From contig JAVKOQ010000156.1 in assembly GCA_031835245.1 (NCBI GenBank), positions 12,501 through 76,500 on the forward strand: a stretch of 64,000 nucleotides of DNA, written 5' to 3'. This DNA is from Balamuthia mandrillaris (taxonomy: Eukaryota > Discosea > Longamoebia > Balamuthiidae). Every line of letters starts with the position of its first letter. Position 1 is the first letter of the stretch. Below, piece by piece: positions 26,421 through 36,189 of this stretch. The notes under the pieces were generated by a model. That model saw only the letters and a program-made list of their open reading frames with translations. It was not told the origin of the DNA and made no database searches. A program made the translations under genes and the position numbers.

Positions 26421-29158
26421 ATGGAGTGCTCAAACCAAGGGCCTCAGCACAGTCAGAACAGGTATTGTTAATGTTCTGGTTAACTTGCATGGCCCACCCA
26501 TCGGCCACAAAACATGACTGACAAACTGCTCTTGCTGCTTCCCACCAACCAACCGACCATTACACTGGAATGGTGCTGCAGAGACGCAAAAGGAGACATG
26601 GAGAGGCTCCTTGCGTATGTGGAAGAGAAGATCCGACTGCCCCTTGAGCAGAGGTACAACGCCATTTGCGACACCGACGTCTTTCAGTCGAGCGAAAGCC
26701 AGGAGGAGGAGCAGAACGGCAGCGAGGAATGGAAGCTGGTGAAGTTGTACCTGCAGGAGATCTTGCTGCACGCCAAGGAGGCGCAAGGGCGGCGCATCGG
26801 GTTCTATGGGGAGAGGGGCGCGGGGAAGTCCTCCCTCATCAACGCAGTCCTCCAACTGGACACGCCTCTCCTGCCCACCAGCGCCACCTCCACCTGCACG
26901 GCAGCGGTTTCGGAGATCACCTCCTGGGACAGGGACCTCTTCCAAGCTCGCGTACTCTTCATCTCCCAACTCGACTGGGAACACGAAGTGGAAGTGGCCA
27001 AAGACCTCCTCGGGAAGAACAAGAATGAGGAGAGGAAGATGAAGAAAGAAGAGAGCGAGGAAGAAGACGAGGAAGAGGAAGAGGAGGAGGAGGAGGAAGA
27101 AGTGAATGAGCAACTGGAAGCCTTTTCGGAAAGGATAAGAACTCTCAGTGGTGACTCGGATGACTGGACACTGAAACCGGAACAGCAAGCCCTCCTGGGC
27201 AAGTCCAGAAAGATCGAGACAAGGACCGCCAGGGAACTGGCAGAGAGTCTCTCTCCCTTCATCGATGAGACCAGCGACTCCAAGTTGTGGCCTCTTGTGG
27301 ACCGCATCTACATCCGTGGACCCTTCCCTGCGCTTCAAGGGCTGGAGGTTTCCTTGTTGGACATCCCTGGAGTTCAGAGCGGCAGCGCTGCGATGAAACG
27401 TCGTTGCGAGGCTGCGTTGGACAGCTGCGATTCCGTGTTCTACATGCCTCCTTTGCAAAAAGCCAACACGAACAGCACGGTGCAAGCATTGGGCAAGCTG
27501 GCCTTGATTCCACGGGTGGGCATCGTTATTGCCAGGCTCAGGGAGTTCCTGGAGAGCGAGAAAAGGACATCGGCGGAGAAGGCAGCTGCGGTGATGAAGC
27601 AAAGGATCATGGGGCGATCAGGAGGCAAGCTCAAAGAGGACTTTCCGTTGTACTTTGTGGAAACCAGGGCAGCCACCCCTGACATGAAGCAAAACTTGGA
27701 GCAGTTCATCGCCACCGAGATGAGGGACATTACCACCAATGACATTGCCATGCATGTTTGTCAGCTTCAAAACGATCTCAACAACCTCATCTCCATCTTT
27801 CGGGAGGCCATGCTCCACTCCCGAAGGACGAACAAGGCTCAGGAAGTGTTGCTGGAGGCAGAAAACAAGATGGTCAACCCAACCTGGTCTTCCGAGATTG
27901 ATAGGAACAGCATGTTATGGCGGGTGGTGATCCTGCCGAAGGCCAAAAGCATTGTGAGGCAATTCGAGAAAATATCGTGGAGCACGGCTTGTGGTCGCAT
28001 CCGACAAGGAGAATTGTTCAAACCTTTCAACACTCGCGAGCTTTCAGAGATCCAGTGGCGCGACCTGGATGATGCTGATTGGGTGAGAATGTCTCTGAAG
28101 GAGCTGCTTGGGGAGTTTGGGAGGGAGGTGGAAGTGAAGAACATCCTTGACAGCTGGCAAGAGAAGCTGGAGCAATCTCGAGCCCGAGTGCTGAGACACC
28201 ACAAGGTAATAATCCTCAACCACTTCCCTTGATCATTTGATTCCCTTGCTGACTGTTCTCTCTGCCAAAGCAAATGCTTCAGGACCATCTTCTTCTTGAC
28301 CTGAGGAATCTCTCTGAAACCCAGAAACTCTGGTGGGACATCAGAGACCGTCGGGGCAGAGGGTTGAGGAGATTCATGCTGACTGAGCTCGAGACACAAC
28401 TGGACGGCATTCTTTCCTCCTTCCGCGCCAAGTTTCCAGACACTCTCCGAAACTGGCGACATGAGGCACTGTCGGAACTGGCTGAATCCACCCAAGCACT
28501 CTTCCGCCGCCTCATGACCATCCTCAGGCCGTTGTGTGTTTCCGCTCCACACGAACACAACACAGTGAAATTCTTTGAGGACCTTCTGCAACCCATCAAC
28601 ATCTGCCAGCCCAACCAGTGGGATGGCGGGGAGGAGCTTGGTTTCGAGGAGGAATCCCCGACACTTTACTCCTTGAGCAACATTCACGAACTTCATCACA
28701 TGTTGACTCCTTTACCCAGGGCAAAAGTGAAGCTTTATGCGAACTCCAATCACTACCTTCAGACGGGGTACATTTACGTGGCCTCCAATCCCAGTTATCA
28801 GCACGATTACTTCAAGATTGGGCTCGCAGGCCGGGCGTTGAATAAACGAGTGCAAGAACTTCGCACGAACGGTGTGCCTCAGCATTTCGAAGTCAAGCAG
28901 GTCTGGAAGAGCAACCACACCAAACTCTTCGAGCACATCATGCACACGTTATTCTCATCCATGCGAGTGACCAAGGATCGAGAGGTCTTCCAAACGGACC
29001 TGGAGCTGATCAAGAAGGTTGGCGACCAACTTCAACGGATTCTGGATGGCGGACGCTTGCTTCTCAAAGACGAAAAACAAAAACAAAAAGAAGAAGAAGA
29101 GGAAGAAGAAACAAAACGACCCAGAAAAAGGAGGCAGGTAGACAAACAACTTTGTTGA
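26421..29158 (+). CDS. SLIP-GC-like GTPase fused to T5orf172 domain, copy B
   Basis: Exons 26421-26461, 26582-28205 and 28271-29158 give 850 residues. The first exon encodes the same 14 residues as copy A with only silent changes (TGC for TGT, CCT for CCA), which supports its being coding. The P-loop, G3 and middle region are nearly identical to copy A; the Glu/Asp insert differs in length and phase of repeats. The T5orf172 domain reads 'GYIYVASNPSYQHDYFKIGL', keeping the same core residues, with more substitutions than the GTPase part. An alternative start at 26514 lies inside what I model as intron 1. The duplicate gene order points to unequal crossing-over. Confidence 0.85.
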
Positions 29159-30056
29159 GACGCTTCTATGTTTTTGTACTTTTAGTAATAAGAAGTTTAT
29201 TTGCTATGGATGGTTGCACATGTTGCCAGAAAGCAAACAACTTTCCAGTTCTGCTGATCCAGTACCTTCCTCCTTTCGCCATGGGTTCTGGCTGCGTCGC
29301 CCTCACAGAGACTCCAAGGGACCGCTTTCCCACTTTCGAGCAGCAAACACGAGACACGCATTCCTTTTTTCTCTTTTGTTTTTTTCTCCATGTGCGGACT
29401 GGACTCTTGCCTTGTCTTTCGCAGCGTTCTTTCTCTTGCGGTATCTCTCCTCTATGTTCTGTCTCTTCTCTCCGTCCATCTCTTTACTCTCTTTGGCAAC
29501 CTTGAGCGCCTTGTTATCAATAGTGCGTCTTTTTCGATGGTACTTGCGGAGCTTCGGCTACTGCCCAACATTTCTCTCTTCTTCTCACTCTCTCTCCCTT
29601 GCCTTCTCCTCTCTCCCTCTCCCATCTCACTTCACTTCCTCTCTGTCAACTTACAGAATTTGCCAGGGACCTGGTAGTTGTCACTCTCTGTTGCACGCTC
29701 CTGCTCATGGATACCTTTGCGGCATGCCGGCGGTGCTCTTTCTCCTTCTGCTTCTCCTTGGAGCACGACGGACGCGTTCTGGCTCCATTCCTTCTTTCCT
29801 TTGTTCATTATTAGACCACGTGAGCAGCTGAGTGAATCTCTGCTGGTAGCCGGGTACCCTGGGCAATTTTCATTTCAGTTCCCATGTGCTGTTGTCCTCC
29901 ACCCCCTCCCTCTTCTCTCTTTCCAGATCCCAGTCCACTCTTGACCGCACCCATTTGTTCTTGTTATTCTGACACACATCTTTGTCAGAAAGGAGAGAGG
30001 AACAGTCAGAAATATAATACGTTTTGCTTTCACCTCAAGGTTCCAAATAGCAAGGA
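29159..30056. other. Spacer between GTPase copies B and C, partly conserved
   Basis: Counterpart of the A-B spacer, with the same two homologous blocks and, at the 3' side, the copy C promoter. An insertion near 29510-29575 relative to the A-B spacer breaks the longest hydrophobic frame. No RNA gene seen. Confidence 0.4.
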
Positions 30057-32861
30057 ATGGAGTGTTCAAACCAAGGGCCACAGCACAGGTATTGTTTTGA
30101 AAAGTTCTCTTTGGCTTGCCAACCCATCGGTCACAAAACATGACTGACTGCTCTTGCTTCTTCCCACCTGACCGACCATTACACTGGAATGGTGCTGCAG
30201 AGACGCAAGAGGAGACATGGAGAGGCTTCTTGCTTATGTGGAAGAGAAGATCCAATTGCCCCTTGAGCAGAGGTACAACGCCCCATACGAGACGGGCTTC
30301 TTTCAGTCGAGCGAAAGCCAGGAGGAGGAGGAGGAGCAGAATGACAGCAAGGAATGGAAGCTGGTGAAGTTGTACCTGCAGGAGATCTTGCTGCACGCCA
30401 AGGAGGCGCAAGGGCGGCGCATCGGGTTCTATGGGGAGAGGGGTGCGGGGAAGTCCTCCCTCATCAACGCAGTTCTCCAACTGGACACTCCTCTCCTGCC
30501 CACCAGCGCCACCTCCACCTGCACGGCAGCGGTTTCGGAGATCACCTCCTGGGACAGGGACCTCTTCCAAGCTCGCGTCTTCTTCATCTCCCAACTCGAC
30601 TGGGAACACGAAGTGGAAGTGGCCAAAGACCTCCTCGGGAAGAACAAGAATGAGGAGGGGAAGATGAAGATAGAAGAGAGCGAGGGAGAAGATGAGGAGG
30701 AGGAAGAGGAGGAGGAGGAGGAAGAAGATGAAGAAGAGGAAGAAGAGGAGGAGGAAGTGAATGAGCAACTGGAAGCATTTTTGGAAAGGATAAGAACTCT
30801 CAATGGTGACTCGGATGACTGGACACTGAAACCGGAACAGCAAGCCCTCCTGGGCAAGTCCAAAAAGATCGAGACAAGGACCGCCAGGGAACTGGCAGAG
30901 AGTCTCTCTCCCTTCATCGATGAGACCAGCGACTCCAAGTTGTGGCCTCTTGTGGACCGCATCTACATCCGTGGGCCCTTCCCTGCTCTTCAAGGGCTGG
31001 AGGTTTCCTTGCTGGACATCCCTGGAGTTCAGAGCGGCAGCGCTGCGATGAAACGTCGTTGCGAGGCTGCGTTGGACAGCTGCGATTCCGTGTTCTACAT
31101 GCCTCCTTTGCAAAAAGCCAACACGAACAGCACGGTGCAAGCATTGGGCAAGCTGGCCTTGATTCCACGGGTGGGCATCGTTATTGCCAGGCTCAGGGAG
31201 TTCCTGGAGAGTGAGAAAAGGGCATCGGCGGAGAAGGCAGCTGCGGTGATGAAGCAAAGGATCATGGGGCGATCAGGAGGCAAGCTCAAAGAGGACTTTC
31301 CGTTGTACTTTGTGGAAACCAGGGCAGCCACCCCTGACATGAAGCGAAACCTGGACCAGTTCATCGCCACTGAGATGAAGGACATTGTCATGCATGTTTG
31401 TCAGCTTCAAAACGATCTCAACAACCTCATCTCCATCTTTCGGGAGGCCATGCTCCACTCCCGAAGGATAGACAAAGCGCAGGAAGTGTTGCTGGAGGCA
31501 GAAAACAAGCTGGCCAACCCAACCTGGTCTCCTGAGATTGGCACCAGTAGTAAGTTATGGCGGGTGGTGACCCTGCCGAAGGCCAAAAGCATTGTGAGGC
31601 AATTCGAGAAAATATCGTGGAGCACGGCTTGTGGTTCCATCCGACAAGGAGAATTGTTCGAACCTTTCAACACTCGCGAGCTTTCAGAGATCCAGTGGTG
31701 CGACCTGGATGATGCTGATTGGGTGAGAATGTCTCTGAAGGAGCTGCTTGGGGAATTTGGGAGGGAGGTGGAAGTGAAGAACATCCTTGACAGCTGGCAA
31801 GCGAAGCTGGAACGATCTCGAGCCAAAGTGCTGAGGAAACAAACGGTAGCGATGATCCTCAACCCTTATAAGTGTTGTATCCCCTGGATTCCCTTGCTGA
31901 CTGTTCTCTGCCAAAGACAAAGCTTCAGATCTCTCTTCTACATGTCCTGAGGAATCTCTCTGAAACAAAGAAACTCTGGTGGGACATCAGAGGCCGCAAG
32001 GGCAGAGGGTTGAGGAGATTCATGCTGACTGAACTGGAGACACAACTGGACGGCATTCTTTCCTCCTTCCGCGCCAAGTTTCCAGACACTCTTCGAAACT
32101 GGCGACATGAGGCACTGTCGGAACTGGCTGAATCCACCCAAGCACTCTTCCGCCGCCTCAAAATCATCCTCAGGGCGTTGTGTGTTTCCGCTCCACACGA
32201 ACACAACACAGTGAAATTCTTTGAGGACCTTCTGCAACCCATCAACATCTGCCAGCCCGTCCAGTGGGATGGCGGGGAGGAGCTTGGTTTCGAGGAGGAA
32301 TCCCCGACACTTTACTCCTTGGGCAAAATTCACGAACTGGATTCCACATTGACTCCTTTACCCAGGGCAGAAGTGAAGCTTTATGCGAACCCCAACAACC
32401 ACCTTCACACTGGCTACATTTTTGTCCTCTCCAATTCCAGTTATCAGCACGATCACTTCAGAATCGGGCTCAGTAGCCGAGCGTTGAGAAAACACATTCT
32501 TGGTGTGAAACAGCGTCTCGAAATTAAGCGCATGTGGCAGAGCAACCACACCAACATCTTCGAGCACATCATGCACACGTTGTTCTCATCCATGCGGGCG
32601 ACCAAAGATCGAGAATACTTCCAAACCGACCTGGAGCTGATCAAGAAGGTTGGCGACCAGCTTCAACGGATTCTGGATGGCGGACGCTTGCTTCTCAAAG
32701 ATGAAGAAGAAGAAAAAGAAGAAGAGAAACCAGAAGAAGAAGAAGAAGAAGAAGAAGAAGAAGAAGAAGAAGAAGAAGAAGACGAACAAGAAGAAGAAGA
32801 AGAGGAGATAATTACAAAACGACCCAGAAAAAGGAGGCAGATAGACAAAACACCATGTTAA
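30057..32861 (+). CDS. SLIP-GC-like GTPase fused to T5orf172 domain, copy C
   Basis: Exons 30057-30088, 30201-31845 and 31917-32861 give 873 residues. The first exon is 9 nt shorter than in A and B but stays in frame. G1 and G3 are unchanged; the acidic insert is the longest of the three, and a second, very long Glu run (about 32700-32810) precedes the basic C-terminus 'RPRKRRQ'. The T5orf172 domain is the most divergent: it reads 'GYIFVLSNSSYQHDHFRIGL', and the segment equivalent to 'NKRVQELRTTGVPQRF' is shortened by about five residues, removing part of a helix that carries a conserved Arg in the family. Its nuclease-like fold may be compromised. Confidence 0.83.
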
Positions 32862-33236
32862 GACGCTTCTATGTTTTTGTACTTTGGTTAAAAAGTAGGC
32901 TTGCTCTCAGGGCACTTCTTACCGCAACTAGCCAAACAACTTTTTACCACCTCCCGTAAGAGACTTTGTTCTGGTTGGATAGAACCCACAGGGGAGCGTT
33001 CCATCACGTGTATCGGTCAAGCATGTGACCACTCTTGTCTGGTAATGGTATCTCACAGCAATTTCCTCCAGCCAATCCAAATTCAAAAACTCAATCAATA
33101 TAGGAATGTCCAGGACACCACCACGTGCAGGGTCTGGTTGAGCCATCGTTCGAGAGTAAAATAATAGCAGGCGAACAACTACAAGCAAACAAACAAACAA
33201 ACACGAACCCCAGAAGAAGCGTACTATTTGAGGACG
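32862..33236. other. Intergenic region between GTPase copy C and long ISG12-like gene
   Basis: About 375 bp holding the 3' end of the GTPase unit and the promoter of the next gene. A run of AAAC repeats lies just before the ATG. Nothing else recognisable. Confidence 0.4.
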
Positions 33237-35695
33237 ATGGACGACAGACGATTGCACGGACTTCCAAAGCTGGATGAAAAGGAAGACACGCCTGTGGCAC
33301 CACCGCAAGTGGTTGCTCCCGGCCAAGCCGCTGCTGTCAGCCCTTCTCTCGGTTCGTCCTTTTTTACTCTTTCGTTTTTTTTAAACGCTAACGTGCCGCA
33401 CGTGCAGGCAAAGACCCACCAACCACAAATAAAGAAGAAACAGATGAAGAAGGGGGTTCTTCGCAATGGCCAGTGGGGGCAGCTGTCCTTGGTGCTGCTG
33501 GCGGCGGCGTTGCTGCTGGTGTTGCTGCCCCAGGTTCCTTTTGTTCTTCTTGCTGATTTTGTTTTTCTTCTTTGCTGTTGTTTCTGTTCGTCTTGTCCTC
33601 GGGCTGTTCTTCTTGCTTCTAGTTTCTTGCTTCTTCTTCGTCCTGCTAAACTATTCCTCGTACACCTAGCTTGTGTGAGCGCAGCTGTGGGCGCGGCTGG
33701 TTTTGGTTCCGCTGGCGTGACAGCTGGCTCCTTTGCTGCTGCTATCCAAGGTTGGTACCCCGTGGTCTTTACGATGGTTATTTTTTACAAAAAACTGCCA
33801 TTGCTTCTTCTTTTTGACGCAGGTTCAAGCGTTGCCTCGGGAGGTTTGTTTGCTGCCTGTCAGTCCATAGGAGCAACTGGCTCGTTGGCATACCTAGGAA
33901 GCGCAGGCCTATTGGGTTCGTTCCCCATTCTCTCACGTCCTCTCCCTCTCGCTCTCTCTCTCCCCTCTCCTCTCGTTGTCTGCACTCACTTCCGGTTGTT
34001 TTACTTCTTGAAACCAAGTGGTGGGAGGAGCTGCTCTCATTGGCGCAGCTGCTGTTGGAACCGGCATCTATGTAGGTGCAAACCTGCTGGCAAGCCGTGG
34101 CGAACCACGGCACACTTCCGCTGTTACGACTAACGAAGGAGATGGAGAAAGAGACGACGCCGACGAAGCAGAAGAAGATGAAGACGAAGAACAAGAAGAA
34201 GAACTAGAAGAGGCACCCCAACAACAGCTACTACGGGAGCCTCTGGATGGCGAACAAAGCAACATGCAAGAACTTTCAACATTATCCGAGCGAAGCTCCT
34301 GCATTCGTCTCGCAGAAGTTGATGTAGAGCGAGCCTTACTTATTCAACAAGATATAAGCCACAAGGATGGCAGCGGCTACAGTTGGATGACTGTAACCGC
34401 TTCAATGCTAGCACCGGTCATGGGTCAAGTACTCAAAACGGTGAACACTGCCAAATGTTTTGAAATGGTATTGCGTGGCGACCTGTTGGAAGGAATAGCG
34501 ACAGGAGCCATGAGACTCTCCAAAACGGGCGAGTATTTTAACGGCCTCGTCATGAAGAGTGATGGCATCGCTGGGAATGCTCTTTGGAAGCCTGTTTCTA
34601 TCACTGGTTCTTTGGTTTGGCTGTTTCTTCTTTTTTGCTTTTAAATGCTCCTTCGTTCTTCTTTCGTCATTATTCTTTCTTCATCCTTCGTTCTCTGCAT
34701 GTTCTCTGCTTGCGCTCTTGCTTAATTCTTCATGCTTCAACCTCTATAGGCTTGTTTGGCACTGAGCACATTCGCCATGGGATTTTCGCTCTATCAACAG
34801 CATAAGCTGCAATGCAAGTTGGATGAACAGGCAGCGGTGATAGCTGAAATGAATCGTTCACAACTTCAGTCGAAGCTTGCGAAGCTTCAGACCGTTCGTT
34901 CTCGCATCTGCGAGTTGGTGAAAATGGTGCACCTGATGCGCCATACGCAGTTTGATCGTTCGCAGTTTGTGAAAGAATACGAAAAACTGAGGGACCGCCT
35001 CATTGACCTGTTCCATTTCTTCGGCATGAAGCTGGATGATATGATTGCTTCTGACGACAAGCCCAAAGTGATGGTACATGTACCTCTTTTCTCATCTCTG
35101 CTCTCGCTTCTTGTTAGCTTCTTTGCTCTCCTTCTCACTCTTGTATAACTAACTCTTTCTCTTCTTTTGCAAGTATATCTTTGATGTCCTCCAAATGATC
35201 GTTCTTCTCTATAGTGCACTGCAATTCATAAGGGTCTACTTTGAACGACTTTGTCAACCGGACAAAAACGAGGAGGAGGAAGACGCATCAACTTCCTTCC
35301 TGCAATACGAAACAGACTTGCGCGAACAGCTGCATTCCCGTTTGCTTCAGCTGGAACGCCTTGCTCAGTCCCATCAACCACCCACTGCACTGTCTCTCAA
35401 ACTTCTGCCCTCCAAAAGAAAGGAAGAAGAAGAGGTAAAAGGGCTTTTTTCAGTCTTCTGTTTTTTTAATGATTATTGTTATGTTAATGATTATTGTTCG
35501 AAGCAGGTCAAAAAATTTAACGCGTGGCTGCAGCACAAACGGAAGACGAAGAACAAGAAAACTCATAAGTTACCGCTTATCATTTCATACGACCCTGATT
35601 CTTCATCTTCCACCCGCCCCCAACTTAGCTTCTTCCCTTCAGATTCTTCTTCTTCTTCTTCTGCTGCTGCTGCTTCTTCATCTTCTTCGCTTTAA
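33237..35695 (+). CDS. ISG12/IFI27-like protein with long C-terminal extension, copy 2
   Basis: Eight exons (33237-33351, 33408-33533, 33670-33750, 33823-33915, 34019-34614, 34750-35073, 35174-35434, 35507-35695) give 594 residues. Residues about 40-160 are the ISG12-like region: 'VGAAVLGAAGGGVAAG', 'GAAGFGSAGVTAGSFAAAI', 'SSVASGGLFAACQSIGAT', 'VVGGAALIGAAAVGTG'. An acidic linker follows. The C-terminal 350 residues, shared with copy 3 but unknown to me, contain 'SWMTVTASMLAPVMGQVL', 'KTGEYFNGLVMKSDGIAGNA', a short hydrophobic helix 'ACLALSTFAMGFSLYQQ', a coiled-coil-like stretch and a basic 'KKFNAWLQHKRKTKNKK' tail ending in poly-Ser. Every splice phase is shared with copy 3. Likely a membrane protein; function unknown. 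Confidence 0.78.
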
Positions 35696-35723
35696 TCAGG
35701 AATTCCATTTCACTGTACTCTCT

Positions 35724-35763
<40 letters not shown>

Positions 35764-35771
35764 TTCTTGTA

Positions 35772-35777
35772 AATAAA
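35772..35777 (+). terminator. Polyadenylation signal AATAAA
   Basis: AATAAA 77 bp after the stop codon of the ISG12-like copy 2, in the context TTGTAAATAAACTT; the same TGTAAATAAACTT sequence follows copy 3. Confidence 0.6.
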
Positions 35778-35924
35778 CTTTCTCTTTCTTCTCTCTTGGC
35801 GTTTCTTTCTTTCTTTACTCATCAAACACAATCCGAAGGTCATTCTTTTTTGCTTTCCAGGAAGAAGCCCTCCCCGTGGGCGAAAAGGCCGGCAACGTGT
35901 TACCTATAAGAGATCATAAATTGG

Positions 35925-36030
35925 CCAAACAAACCAACAGAAATTCTTAATTCGGTCCAACAGGTTTTCAAAGGCTAATCTCACGGCTCTCACATCCACC
36001 AACCATAATTCAAAATTTTCACCCAATGAG
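35925..36030. promoter_or_regulatory. Conserved region upstream of ISG12-like copy 3
   Basis: Homologous to 20945-21045, upstream of the short ISG12-like gene. On the minus strand both can be read as a short frame with 'FELWLV' or 'FEFWLV', so a small divergent ORF rather than a promoter cannot be excluded. Confidence 0.4.
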
Positions 36031-36189
36031 GTGATACAAAATCTCCCGCCATAGAAAAACGTGTCCTGGGCACGTATAGAACCAACCACCAGAAAACCCC
36101 AAGTGGTGGCCACGCCGTAAGGCCTCATTTTGGACGAGTTATCCTATCGCAATAAACAAAAACACTCTCTCAGACAGAAGACTGCGGGA

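Larger units (their letters stand above)
22500..32890 (+). repeat. Tandem triplication containing three GTPase genes
   Basis: Three direct repeats start near 22503, 26168 and 29813 (unit about 3.65 kb). Each carries a promoter block beginning 'ACGTGA' and containing 'GCAATTTTCATTTCAGTTCC' or a close variant, a first coding exon, two large exons and the 3' end 'GACGCTTCTATGTTTTTGTA'. Exon identity is very high; introns and spacers differ more. Confidence 0.9.

Noticed and set aside
22799-31257. Long antisense ORFs (387, 390 and 460 codons) on the minus strand of each GTPase copy
   Set aside because: They mirror the GTPase exons, their similarity follows from the DNA duplication, they have no recognisable domains, and the acidic GAG/GAA runs of the sense strand simply give stop-free Leu/Ser/Phe runs in antisense.
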